Under the pieces are notes generated by a model, which saw only the letters and a program-made list of their open reading frames with translations, ran no database searches and was not told where the DNA came from. A stretch of DNA of 64,000 bases from Methyloradius sp035460505 (GTDB lineage: Bacteria > Pseudomonadota > Gammaproteobacteria > Burkholderiales > Methylophilaceae): the NCBI GenBank assembly GCA_035460505.1, contig DATHWP010000091.1, positions 24,995 to 88,994 on the forward strand, read 5' to 3'. The position numbers were made by a program, and so were the translations under genes. This document shows, piece by piece, positions 8,756-18,534 of this stretch. Each line of letters starts with the position of its first letter. Position 1 is the stretch's first letter.

Positions 8756-11292
8756 AGTTGCCCTCCCGAAATGTCCATAGGGAGTATCAGCGTGAACTCG
8801 CTGCCCCTTAACCATTCGCTACGCACCGAAATATCACCACCCATCAATGCACTTAATTTTCGGCAAATGGCTAAACCCAGTCCTGTGCCTTCATGCTGGC
8901 GAGATAGGCCTGTATCGATTTGATGAAATGCTTGGAACAACAATTGAATATCATGGGGCTTGATGCCAATACCCGTGTCTTTTATCCGAAAACACACAAC
9001 GGTCTGTGGGCGGGAGGTATCAGGAAAACTGAAGTCATGAATCAACTCTACTGCTAGTGAAACATGGCCTTGCTCAGTAAACTTGATGGCATTATTCAGC
9101 AGGTTAATCAATACTTGCTCGAGGCGACGGCGGTCATTCACCATCTCGCCAAGGTCATGAGGAATATTGCTTTCAAGCACTAGACCTTTCTTGTCTGCCA
9201 TGGGTTTCACCAAGCTGATGGCGCGCTCAATAGACTCAGTTAAGTTAAAGCGTTCGGGTTTTACTTCTAACTGCCCGGCTTCAATTTTTGAAATGTCCAG
9301 CACGTCATTAATCAATTCAAGCAAGTGGCGTGCGCTGCCGCGTACCATACCCAGCTGTTTCGATTGCTCTGGATTCAATGGCCCTGCCAGCCCTTGTAAT
9401 ATGATGCCAGTGAAGCCAATGATGGAGTTCAATGGCGTTCTCAGTTCGTGAGACATGGTGGCGAGAAACGCTGATTTAATACGGTCAGCTGCTTCAGCGC
9501 GCACCAATGCAGTATTTAATTCTTCGGTGCGTTCTACAACTCGGCGCTCCAGATTGGTGTTTAATTCACGGATGGTATCTTCAGCCTGACGTTGTTCGGT
9601 GATGTCAGAACCAATACTGAGAATTTCTACTATTTTGCCTAGCTCATCACAGACAAATTTGTTGGTCCAAACAATCCATACTAATTCGCCATTTTTACGA
9701 ATATTCTGGTTAATGTTTTGCTCATAAGCCATGGGGTTGATGCGAATATTGTCCATCAGGGTCTGCATATCGCGACCATCTTGGTCGGCCGATGGCACAA
9801 TCGTGCCTACTAAAGGCAGCCCAATAATTTCTTCTTGTGCATAGCCAAAGTAGCGCTGACCAAATTCATTGAGGAAAGTAATTTTCCCTTCGGAATCCCA
9901 ACGCAAAATAATACTGTTGGCATGTTCTACCAGTTCACGGTATTTATGTTCACTCTCGACTAATTTTAATTCCGCTTGCTCATGTTCACTGACATCCAGA
10001 CCCATCCCAACCAAGCAATCTACGCCGTTGAAAATCACTTTTCTGCCAGTAAAAAAGTAGGTAGTGGTTTTGCCATCTTTAGACAAAAAAGAAGCTTTTA
10101 CCGAAGACTCTCCTTTTTCAAACACTTCTGCAATTTTCTCTCTCAGTAGCTGTTGTTCTTCTTTAGCAAAGAAATCCAGCGGGTGCATCTGGGCGATTTC
10201 ATCTGCGCTGTAGCCTGAAGCCGTTTCGAAATTTCTATTCCAGCGTAAAAACTTACCTTTCAGGTCATAAAAATAAAGTATGCCTGGCATACTTTCAATC
10301 ATCTGGTCTGAGAATAGCTTTTCATTTTTTGCAATACGGTCTGCTTGCACCCGAGCCTCTTCGCGCATCAGGTTATCCAGGGCGAATGAAATATTGGCTG
10401 CTGATTCTTCTAGTAGTGCGATTTCTTTATTCTTGAAAAAGTATGCCGCGGTCGAATACACGGTCAAAGTGCCACATACTTGGCCATTTTGTCTGATAGG
10501 GAATGCGGCAGAAGAGTGAAAATTACGCCTTTTGATTTCATCTAGCCAAGGCAATAATATGGGGTCGTTCTGCATGTTATTGCAGATATAAGACTTCCCA
10601 GTACGAAACGCTGAGCCTATTGGCCCTCTGCCTTCTGGTCTGTCATCACCATAAATCTTAATGTTGGTAGTGAAGTAATTATCGTCTCCAGAAGCCGCTA
10701 CGGGCATAATTTGCTGTGTATCTGGATTATGCCAGCCTATCCAGACCATATCGAAACCACCAAATTCAAACAGTGCATGACATATTTTGTCAAAGAGTTC
10801 TGCTTGTGTTGGCATGCGAGCAATGGCTTGGTTCACTTGGCTTAATGCAGCATACAGGTTAGATAAGCGCGTAATTTCACGCTCATTTTCTTTGATTGCA
10901 GTCAAATCACGCACTATGCCGAACAAATTACCATCGGGCATCTCAGTAGCAATCACCTCGGCGGTGAAAAAAGAGCCATCCTTACGTTTGAATTGCCATT
11001 CTCTGTTGTGATTGTTTTGGCTGTTGATTTCATCCAGCGCAAGTTGAATATGTGGTGTCTCGCTCGCTGAGACAATTTGAGATGCATGCATGCCAATGAG
11101 CTCGGTTCGGCTGTAACCCAGCATTTTGCATATGCTGGGATTCGCATCCAAATAATAGCTGTTGCGGTCTGCAATCAGGATGCCATTGGGGGCATAGTCA
11201 AAGAGTGAACGGTAACGTGCATCTACTGCCTGTGATTGAATACCATCACTGAGTTCAGTATTAGATGAATGTTTGACGTGTTGATTTTTCAC
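8752..11292 (-). CDS. Multi-PAS/GAF sensor histidine kinase
   Basis: This is an 846-residue protein with no signal peptide or membrane segment, so a cytoplasmic sensor. Order: PAS (about 25-140, 'LFDYAPNGILIADRN'), GAF (about 150-310), PAS (about 330-440, 'ESMPGILYFYDLKG'), PAS (about 450-565, 'LVEHANSIILRWDSEG'), a coiled coil, HisKA with the phospho-accepting His in 'ATMSHELRTPLNSIIGF', and a HATPase domain with N box 'LINLLNNAIKF', 'DTGIGI' and 'GTGLGLAICRKL'. It overlaps the receiver gene by 4 bases. The signal is unknown; PAS and GAF domains could bind a small molecule or haem. Confidence 0.93.
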   Translation of the reverse strand: MKNQHVKHSSNTELSDGIQSQAVDARYRSLFDYAPNGILIADRNSYYLDANPSICKMLGYSRTELIGMHASQIVSASETPHIQLALDEINSQNNHNREWQFKRKDGSFFTAEVIATEMPDGNLFGIVRDLTAIKENEREITRLSNLYAALSQVNQAIARMPTQAELFDKICHALFEFGGFDMVWIGWHNPDTQQIMPVAASGDDNYFTTNIKIYGDDRPEGRGPIGSAFRTGKSYICNNMQNDPILLPWLDEIKRRNFHSSAAFPIRQNGQVCGTLTVYSTAAYFFKNKEIALLEESAANISFALDNLMREEARVQADRIAKNEKLFSDQMIESMPGILYFYDLKGKFLRWNRNFETASGYSADEIAQMHPLDFFAKEEQQLLREKIAEVFEKGESSVKASFLSKDGKTTTYFFTGRKVIFNGVDCLVGMGLDVSEHEQAELKLVESEHKYRELVEHANSIILRWDSEGKITFLNEFGQRYFGYAQEEIIGLPLVGTIVPSADQDGRDMQTLMDNIRINPMAYEQNINQNIRKNGELVWIVWTNKFVCDELGKIVEILSIGSDITEQRQAEDTIRELNTNLERRVVERTEELNTALVRAEAADRIKSAFLATMSHELRTPLNSIIGFTGIILQGLAGPLNPEQSKQLGMVRGSARHLLELINDVLDISKIEAGQLEVKPERFNLTESIERAISLVKPMADKKGLVLESNIPHDLGEMVNDRRRLEQVLINLLNNAIKFTEQGHVSLAVELIHDFSFPDTSRPQTVVCFRIKDTGIGIKPHDIQLLFQAFHQIDTGLSRQHEGTGLGLAICRKLSALMGGDISVRSEWLRGSEFTLILPMDISGGQL

Positions 11293-11398
11293 GCTTATTA
11301 GCCTCTTAGGTAACGAAATCCTAACAGCTTTAGAGGCTAATGTGTTTTCTTAATAGTTCTGAGATTTGTGCTTTGATTAACAGGTTGATGCAGGTGTT

Positions 11399-12277
11399 TT
11401 AACTATTGATCAGCTTTACCGAGACCTCAACATCCAGCGTATGCGAGCCACCACCCAGCACAATACCGTGCATGGGTGATACATCACTGAAATCACGGCC
11501 CCAGGCTACGGTGATATGTTCGTTTTGCACGAGGCAATTATTGGTGGGGTCAAAATCTATCCAGCCATAAACTGGGCAATAAACTGATACCCAGGCGTGC
11601 GATGCATCAGCACCCACCATGTCTTCCTGGCCTGGTGCGCGATGTGTGAGTATGTAGCCGCTGATATAGCGGCAAGATAATCCAAGGCTACGTAGGCAGC
11701 CTATCATCAGGTGTGAAAAGTCTTGGCACACACCGTGTTTGTTTTCTAACACTTCGCTTAACGGGGTGTCGATATGCGTGGCATCTGGGTCAAAATCGAA
11801 CTCATTGTAGATGCGTTGCGTGAGGTCAAACGCCGCTTGTAGGAGTGATTTGTTGGGGCTGAAACTTAAGCGTGCGTAGTCAGCAAGTGCATCGCTGCAA
11901 GCCACATAAGGCGAGCCAAATAAAAAGGCCTGCGCATCCTGGTTTTGTCCATTCAGCATACGCAGATTGTCTCTGACTGTTTCCCAAGCTGGGCTTTGAT
12001 ACAGATCACCAAGTTTAAGCCGTGGCATCAGCTGCACTTCAAAACTTGAATTAACAGCAAGCTCGCGATGTGGCGTGACCATGGCGAAATAATCAGTGAT
12101 ATTGCCAAAGTAATCGTGTTTTTTTAATGATTCATTGGGTGGTGGTGTGATCTCAAGCGTATGGGTCAGGCAGGTCTGCGCATAAAAATCACGCGGTGAC
12201 ATGTGCAGCAATTGCTGCGAGAGCATTACTGGACCTTCATAGTAGTAGTGGGTGTTGTGTAAAACGCGATAACGCAT
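11399..12277 (-). CDS. Transglutaminase-like cysteine peptidase family protein
   Basis: This 292-residue protein has an N-terminal bacterial transglutaminase-associated domain ('MRYRVLHNTHYYYEGPVMLS') and a transglutaminase core. The likely triad is Cys in 'KHGVCQDFSHLM', His in 'DASHAWVSVY' and Asp in 'GWIDFDPTN'. The product could be a protease, amidase or crosslinking enzyme; the family is uncharacterised. It lies 15 bp after the ATP-grasp::alpha-E fusion on the same strand, the standard partnership of this gene system, so the two are presumably cotranscribed. Confidence 0.9.
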   Translation of the reverse strand: MRYRVLHNTHYYYEGPVMLSQQLLHMSPRDFYAQTCLTHTLEITPPPNESLKKHDYFGNITDYFAMVTPHRELAVNSSFEVQLMPRLKLGDLYQSPAWETVRDNLRMLNGQNQDAQAFLFGSPYVACSDALADYARLSFSPNKSLLQAAFDLTQRIYNEFDFDPDATHIDTPLSEVLENKHGVCQDFSHLMIGCLRSLGLSCRYISGYILTHRAPGQEDMVGADASHAWVSVYCPVYGWIDFDPTNNCLVQNEHITVAWGRDFSDVSPMHGIVLGGGSHTLDVEVSVKLINS

Positions 12278-12292
12278 GGGTATTATTTGAGC

Positions 12293-14929
12293 CTAAAAAT
12301 TGAATATCTCTTGCTGCGATATTTCTTGGGCAGAGAGTTCTTGAAGTTGCCCAGAGTAACTGAAAAAACGGTGACTGAGGCTGTCAGACAGGGCAATGCT
12401 GGCATTGTAGGTTTCATCCAGCCAAGCAATCAACTCTGTATTGCCTTGGCGGAACACCACGTCAGGGTCAAATAGGCGCAATGCGGCTAAACGGCCAATA
12501 AACTGGCCTTCGCCGCCGCTGCCGTAGGTGGCCGTGATTTGGGCGAGATATTTAATCAGGCCTTTGAGCTGGAACACCATGGCGTTTGGGTTGTTCTCAT
12601 CCATCAGGATTAAGTCTAACATCGGCAGCCACTCGGCTTGCGAGGAATATCGATAGCGGTAGGTGACAATGCTATCAGTTAGTTCTAGCACCCAATCCAA
12701 ATTGCTCTCTGCGGGCATTTTCAATGCACGGCTTAATAGGGTACACAAAAACTGCAAGCGCTCGATACGACGGCCAATCGACATGAAGCGCCAGCCTTGG
12801 TCACGCGTCATGCCATCCAGCGTGAAGCCTGATAATGTGACTAGGGATGCCGTGGTTTCATCTAGTATCAATAAGCCCTCGCTGAGTGTGGCTGATTCAG
12901 GGCTGTCGGTAAAACGCTGCGCCATCTGGTTAATGTTGCGCCAGTTGTCGCTGGAAAGTCGTTCGCGCAGGTTAAATGCGAGGGTCTGGAAACCTTGGAT
13001 ATGGCTGGCCAAGCTTGGCGAATCAGATGAAAAAATGCCCGAAACCAGCAGTGACTCGATTAACTCATCACTCAGTTCGGGTTCTGCCAAAGAGCCTAAT
13101 GCTTCACTAGATTTAATCCGTGGATTTTCTTCGTTATCCGCAGACATCAGCCCATACCAGTTGCACAGCCCTTGTATGGTTGGCCATTCCATTGCGCGAT
13201 GCTCGGTGGTGAATTCCATGAAACAGTGGATCGCTGTGCGTAGCAATCTCGAAAAATGGTGATTGCGTACCGCATAGCGACCAAACCAGAACAGGTTTTC
13301 TACCATGCGGCTAGAAAGATTGGCATTGCCTTTAACCAAGTCGCGGCTAGATGATGTCTTGCGCAACAGGCTGCGGTAGCTAGTCACATAAGGCGCTGTT
13401 ACCCAGGTATCTTTGCTGGTGCCACCATTTTGCATGGTGATCACACGTTCGTCTTGACCGCTAGCGACACGCGTTAACCCACCCGGCATGACCACGTAAC
13501 CTTGTGGTGTGGCGCAGGCGTAAAGGCGTAGACCTACAGCGAGTGAGCCAAGTGCTGGTTCATCTTTGCCAGTCTCTGCATTCCAAACGGGGGCTTGCGA
13601 AATCTTTACCTGCTCTTGCGCCACATAGTTTTGTGGATTGGCACAGAGTTTGGCAATTAGCGCGTCACGCTCAGCGTGGTTCAGGTCTTCACCAAAAATT
13701 GGTTGCTCGTTGATTTGTGGGAATGCTGGTTTTATGACTAAGGTATGCAGATTTTCAATCACCGTTTCAAGCGCATGCGGCTCACCACACCACCATGTGG
13801 CGACGGATGGCATCAATAGTGATTCGCCAAGCAAACGGCGGCAGAGGCTAGGTAAAAATCCGAGCAAAGCACCAGTTTGCAGCAAATTAGAACCTAAGCT
13901 ATTAGCAATCAGTACATTACCGCGGCGTGCTACTTCAGTAAGGCCTGCGATACCGAGTACGGAAATGGAATTGAGTTCCAGCGGGTCGCAGAAGTCATCA
14001 TCCAGACGCCGCAATATGGTGTGTACTGGTTTAAGGCCAGACAGTGTTTTTAGCCAGACTACACCATTGCGCACGGTGAGGTCATTACCCTGTACCAGTG
14101 GAAAGCCCAGATAGCCTGCGAGATAAGATTGCTCGTGGTAGGTTTCGTTGTAAGGGCCTGGGGTGAGCAGTACTGTGAGTGGTTGCTCACCATCGCCCAA
14201 CGCTTTTATTTTTGGGTTACTGCGAGACTGATTAGCCGCACAGACTCTACCCCAATAGGCAAGGCTGTCGCGCATAGTGGCAAAAAATCCACTCAGGCGC
14301 TGTACGTTCAGATCACGAAATAACTCGGGGAATGCGCTGGAGATAATCAGGCGGTTTTCCAGCGCATAACCTGCGCCAGAGGGCGCTTGTGTACGATCTG
14401 CCACTACCCACCAGCGGCCATCGGGCGAGCGTGCCAAATCAACTGCATAAGTGTGTAGAGAGTAATTATCTGGGTACTTAATGCCATGACAAGGCCGCAA
14501 AAATCCAGCATGGCCATGTATTAGGGCTGGCGGAAGAATGCCTTCTTTTAGCAGGTTTTGGTCACCATACACATCGTTAAGTATGGCGTTAAGTAAGGTC
14601 GCTCGTTGGATAACGGCGGCTTCTATCCCTGCCCATTCTTCATGCGGTAGGATAAATGGAAGTACATCAAGTCCCCAAGGCCGCTGCAAGCCTTTTGTAT
14701 CTGCATACACATTGTAGGTGACACCATTTTCACGGACTTGGCGTTGGATAGATTCTACGCGCTCACGCATTTGCGCAGGACTCACTTGCTCAAGCGTGCT
14801 AATCAGCTCTTGCCAGTGCGGGCGAGGTTTGCCTGATGACTCAAGCAACTCATCGTGGCGGTCTTGATGGCCAGGATAACTATTCAAAATCGATTCCAAC
14901 ATTCCTCCGACCACCTTTACTACCCTCAA
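12293..14929 (-). CDS. Circularly permuted ATP-grasp / alpha-E fusion protein
   Basis: This is an 878-residue fusion. Residues about 1-510 match the circularly permuted ATP-grasp family, including 'GPYNETYHEQSYLAGYLG', 'TILRRLDDDFCDPLEL', 'LVIKPAFPQ' and the end 'NGGTSKDTWV'. Residues about 535-865 match alpha-E, starting 'LSSRMVENLFWFGRYAVRN' with 'GWRFMSIGRRIERLQFL' later. The separate genes at 1-765 and 795-1742 are paralogues of the two halves. A second in-frame ATG at 14902 is possible, but the GGAGGA before it is too close, so the start at 14929 is kept. It probably carries out ATP-dependent ligation of an unknown peptide substrate. Confidence 0.92.
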   Translation of the reverse strand: MRVVKVVGGMLESILNSYPGHQDRHDELLESSGKPRPHWQELISTLEQVSPAQMRERVESIQRQVRENGVTYNVYADTKGLQRPWGLDVLPFILPHEEWAGIEAAVIQRATLLNAILNDVYGDQNLLKEGILPPALIHGHAGFLRPCHGIKYPDNYSLHTYAVDLARSPDGRWWVVADRTQAPSGAGYALENRLIISSAFPELFRDLNVQRLSGFFATMRDSLAYWGRVCAANQSRSNPKIKALGDGEQPLTVLLTPGPYNETYHEQSYLAGYLGFPLVQGNDLTVRNGVVWLKTLSGLKPVHTILRRLDDDFCDPLELNSISVLGIAGLTEVARRGNVLIANSLGSNLLQTGALLGFLPSLCRRLLGESLLMPSVATWWCGEPHALETVIENLHTLVIKPAFPQINEQPIFGEDLNHAERDALIAKLCANPQNYVAQEQVKISQAPVWNAETGKDEPALGSLAVGLRLYACATPQGYVVMPGGLTRVASGQDERVITMQNGGTSKDTWVTAPYVTSYRSLLRKTSSSRDLVKGNANLSSRMVENLFWFGRYAVRNHHFSRLLRTAIHCFMEFTTEHRAMEWPTIQGLCNWYGLMSADNEENPRIKSSEALGSLAEPELSDELIESLLVSGIFSSDSPSLASHIQGFQTLAFNLRERLSSDNWRNINQMAQRFTDSPESATLSEGLLILDETTASLVTLSGFTLDGMTRDQGWRFMSIGRRIERLQFLCTLLSRALKMPAESNLDWVLELTDSIVTYRYRYSSQAEWLPMLDLILMDENNPNAMVFQLKGLIKYLAQITATYGSGGEGQFIGRLAALRLFDPDVVFRQGNTELIAWLDETYNASIALSDSLSHRFFSYSGQLQELSAQEISQQEIFNF

Positions 14930-15073
14930 TGCTCAGTCCATGAACTCTTTAGAATTCTGGCTATATTGATAGAAGAGCTTTTATATTTGTTTTATCCGTC
15001 AGACAAGCGCCTGAAAGTATTAAATGCATATAGGTTAAAAAAGTTAACCTATATGCAACTTTAATTACCTATA

Positions 15074-18000
15074 TTAAACATCTTGCCAGCGCAGGTCTAG
15101 CGTAAAAGGAAAGCGGGGATTCCGTTGTTCTTCTTCAATTTGCCTTGCGCCTGGCGTGTGACCATGCCCCCAGAAGCGTGTAAAGCGACGTGCTTCTGCC
15201 TCTAGCGCATTGACGGGGAAGGTCGCGTAATTGCGGCCACCAGGATGCGAGACATGATAAGTACAGCCACCAATTGCGCGGCCACTCCAGGTGTCGACCA
15301 AGTCAAATACGAGAGGGGCATGCGGTTTGATGGTTGGGTGTAGGGCAGACCAAGGATCCCATGCGCGGAATCTCACGCCAGCCACATATTCACCAGCAAC
15401 GCCTGTTGGTTGTAGCGGCAACGGACGGCCATTACAGGTGACGATGTGGCGCGAGTCAGTCAGGCCGCGCACTCGCAATTGCATGCGTTCGACGGACGAA
15501 TCTACATAGCGTGCAGTACCACCGCCTGCCATTTCTTCGCCCAGCACATTCCATGGCTCAATCGCCTGCCTGAGTTCAAGCTCCACGCCTTCATAAGCCA
15601 CTGTGCCATACCGAGGAAAGCGGAATTCGATGAATGGGTCAAACCAGCGCTTTTCAAATTTGTAGCCAGCGCGATTTAAATCCTTCACTACATCGGCCAT
15701 ATCTTGTGCAATGAAGTGGGGCAGCATCCAGCGGTCATGTAGCTCAGTACCCCAATGGATGAGCTTGCCTTGATATGGCTCGCGCCAGAAACGTGCAACG
15801 AGTGCACGCAGTAGCAGCATCTGCAGCAAGCTCATGCGTGCATGCGGTGGCATTTCGAAGGCGCGGAATTCAACCAGGCCAAGACGGCCAGTCGGGCCAT
15901 CTGGCGAATAAAGCTTATCAATCGAGAATTCAGCGCGGTGGGTGTTGCCAGTCAGGTCAACGAGTAGGTTACGTAGCAACCTATCAACCAGCCACGGCCG
16001 TTCGCTTTCTGCGGTATCTGGCAGTACTTTATCCATTTGCTGAAAAGCAATCGCCAGTTCGTAAAGATTGTCATCACGTGCCTCATCTACCCGTGGTGAT
16101 TGGCTGGTAGGTCCGATGAACGTGCCTGAAAACAGGTAAGACAGTGCAGGGTGATTTTGCCAATAACTGATCAGGCTTTTTAGCACATCAGGGCGGCGTA
16201 GCATCGGGCTATCTGCAGCAGTTGCGCCACCTAGGGTGGCATGATTGCCGCCACCAGTCCCAGTATGGCGACCATCCAGCATGAACTTTTCTGTACCGAG
16301 CCGCGTTTGGCGGGCTTCTTCATAGAGGATGGTCATCTTATCGACCAGTTCACGCCAGGTACTGGATGGATGAATGTTCACTTCAATCACGCCAGGGTCA
16401 GGTGTGACACTCAGCACCTTGATGCGCGCATCGCGCGGCGGGGTGTAGCCTTCAATCCATAATTTAAGCTTGAGTTCAGCAGCGGTTTGTTCAACCGTGG
16501 CAATCAGCGCTAGATAATCTTCAATGCGCACAACGGGTGGCATAAACACATGCAGGCGACCATCGCGCACTTGCACACACAGTGCTGTAAACACAACTTC
16601 GCGCGGCAGCGGTTTTTCCTTGAGTATTCTTTTGGCAACTATGCCTGGCGTAGTGGCATCTGGTAATTCAGCCAGTTTTGCAAACGGGTCAACAGGAAAC
16701 GCAGGGTCCACATCTTCAGGTAGCAGCTCTGGGAGCGAGGCCAGCGGTAGTCGCAACCCCATAGGTGAGTCCCCAGCCAGCAAATACAGGTGTTCGCGCT
16801 TAAGTGGCCACTTACTTGTGAGCCAGTTGCTGACATTCTTTTTGCGAGTTTCCTCGGGTTTGATCGGCATGACATAGCCAACAGTTTCATTCAGGCCAGT
16901 CTCCAGAAGCTTTGCCAGCCTGCGGCGTTCTTCGCTATCTTTTAAATTCGCTTTGAGCGGATCCACATTTTCTGGCAGGCGTAATTCCATCACCGATTGC
17001 TGCAGCACATCCTCATAAGCAGGAATCAGGCAGGCAGTTGGCAGCCCTAAATTAGTCGCGAGTTTTGCCGAGAATTGCTCGGCATGCGCTGCAGTATATT
17101 GATCTGATATTTTTTCATCGGAAAAAAGTGATGCGTCTTGCCATATTGGCTTACCGTCTACTCTCCAGTAGATATTGATTGCCCAGCGCGGCAATGGCTC
17201 GCCTGGGTACCATTTACCTTGCCCATAATGCAGTAAACCGCCAGGCGCAAAATGTTGCTTAAGCTTGAGTGAAAGCTCGCCTGCCATCTCGCGTTTTTTA
17301 GCACCGTGGGCGGCTACATTCCACTCGGCACCTTCCATATCGTCAATCGAGACAAAAGTCGGCTCACCGCCTTGCGTCAGCCGTACATCTTGTTTCTTGA
17401 GATCAGCATCTACTTTCTGGCCAAGCTTATCGATTCTCAGCCAGTCAGCTTCGCTGTAAGGCTTGGTGACGCGTGGGTCTTCGTGAATCCGAGTGACTGA
17501 CATCTCATGGGTGAAAATCACCTCGGCTCTATCTGACATGCCTGTCACAGGCGCAGCAGAAGATGGGGTTGCAGTGCAGGCCAGCGGAATATGGCCTTCG
17601 CCTGCCATCAGGCCAGAGGTTGCATCCAGACCAATCCAGCCTGCACCTGGAATATAAACTTCAGCCCAGGCATGCAAATCAGTGAAATCTACTGCTGTGC
17701 CGCTTGGACCATCCAAAGATTTGATGTCAGCCGCTAATTGGATTAAATAGCCAGACACGAAGCGCGCGGCCAGCCCAAAGTGGCGCATGATCTGCACCAA
17801 CAGCCATGCGCTGTCACGGCAAGAGCCGGTGCGGTTGGTCAGGGTTTCTTCCGGCGTTTGCACACCTGGCTCCATGCGTACCAGATAGCCGATATCACCC
17901 TGTACCATCTGGTTAAGTGCGACCAGAAAATCACCAATACCAAGGTTTTGGCTAGAAAATTTCTGCTCTGCCGCATTCAGCCAGTTCTGTAGTAAGGGGC

Positions 18001-18370
18001 CAATCGGGTCAGCCTTTAAATATGGGCTGAGTTCATGTTCGAGTTGTTCTGTGTACTTGAATGGATAAGTCTCGGCATATTTTTCAACGAAGAAATCAAA
18101 CGGGTTGATGACTGTCATGTCTGCAACCAGATCGACCGTGAATTCAAGCTCACGCACCTTTTCAGGGAATACAAAGCGCGCGATGTAATTGCCGTAAGGG
18201 TCTTGCTGCCAGTTAATAAAATGCTTTTCGGGAATGACTGAAAGTGAATACGACAATATGGGCGTGCGCGCATGCGCTGCGGGCTTTAACCTGACTTCAT
18301 GCGGTGAGAGGCTGACTAGGCGATCAAACTGGTAACTGGTTTTATGGTGCAACGCGACACGAATCGCCAT
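15074..18370 (-). CDS. Large transglutaminase-like / DUF2126 protein
   Basis: This is a 1098-residue cytoplasmic protein. An N-terminal transglutaminase-associated domain (about 1-90) precedes a transglutaminase core with Cys in 'NRTGSCRDSAWLL', His in 'DLHAWAEVYIPGAGW' and Asp in 'GLDATSGL'. The rest (about 300-1098) is the DUF2126 region, with 'LTQGGEPTFVSIDDM', 'GGGNHATLGG' and an arginine-rich end. DUF2126 has been likened to glutamine-synthetase-type amidoligases, so the protein may both make and break amide bonds; this is family-level inference. It lies upstream of the ATP-grasp fusion on the same strand with a 144-bp gap. Confidence 0.9.
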   Translation of the reverse strand: MAIRVALHHKTSYQFDRLVSLSPHEVRLKPAAHARTPILSYSLSVIPEKHFINWQQDPYGNYIARFVFPEKVRELEFTVDLVADMTVINPFDFFVEKYAETYPFKYTEQLEHELSPYLKADPIGPLLQNWLNAAEQKFSSQNLGIGDFLVALNQMVQGDIGYLVRMEPGVQTPEETLTNRTGSCRDSAWLLVQIMRHFGLAARFVSGYLIQLAADIKSLDGPSGTAVDFTDLHAWAEVYIPGAGWIGLDATSGLMAGEGHIPLACTATPSSAAPVTGMSDRAEVIFTHEMSVTRIHEDPRVTKPYSEADWLRIDKLGQKVDADLKKQDVRLTQGGEPTFVSIDDMEGAEWNVAAHGAKKREMAGELSLKLKQHFAPGGLLHYGQGKWYPGEPLPRWAINIYWRVDGKPIWQDASLFSDEKISDQYTAAHAEQFSAKLATNLGLPTACLIPAYEDVLQQSVMELRLPENVDPLKANLKDSEERRRLAKLLETGLNETVGYVMPIKPEETRKKNVSNWLTSKWPLKREHLYLLAGDSPMGLRLPLASLPELLPEDVDPAFPVDPFAKLAELPDATTPGIVAKRILKEKPLPREVVFTALCVQVRDGRLHVFMPPVVRIEDYLALIATVEQTAAELKLKLWIEGYTPPRDARIKVLSVTPDPGVIEVNIHPSSTWRELVDKMTILYEEARQTRLGTEKFMLDGRHTGTGGGNHATLGGATAADSPMLRRPDVLKSLISYWQNHPALSYLFSGTFIGPTSQSPRVDEARDDNLYELAIAFQQMDKVLPDTAESERPWLVDRLLRNLLVDLTGNTHRAEFSIDKLYSPDGPTGRLGLVEFRAFEMPPHARMSLLQMLLLRALVARFWREPYQGKLIHWGTELHDRWMLPHFIAQDMADVVKDLNRAGYKFEKRWFDPFIEFRFPRYGTVAYEGVELELRQAIEPWNVLGEEMAGGGTARYVDSSVERMQLRVRGLTDSRHIVTCNGRPLPLQPTGVAGEYVAGVRFRAWDPWSALHPTIKPHAPLVFDLVDTWSGRAIGGCTYHVSHPGGRNYATFPVNALEAEARRFTRFWGHGHTPGARQIEEEQRNPRFPFTLDLRWQDV

Positions 18371-18534
18371 AACATTCCTTCAGTATTTTGCTTTATTGCT
18401 CAAGGTTTTTTGCGGGCTTGCTGCTGTATTTGCTTGCCTGTTGTAGTACAGCAAGTTTTATTCCGAACTTGCGCATCTATCTGCCTGAATTATGCCCGTA
18501 TCATGGGATAATTGATGAAATAATTGCAAATCTC

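Noticed and set aside
12663..13262. 199-residue plus-strand frame inside the ATP-grasp fusion gene
   Set aside because: It lies wholly within the strongly supported minus-strand gene and its protein is Ser/Arg-rich without recognisable domains.
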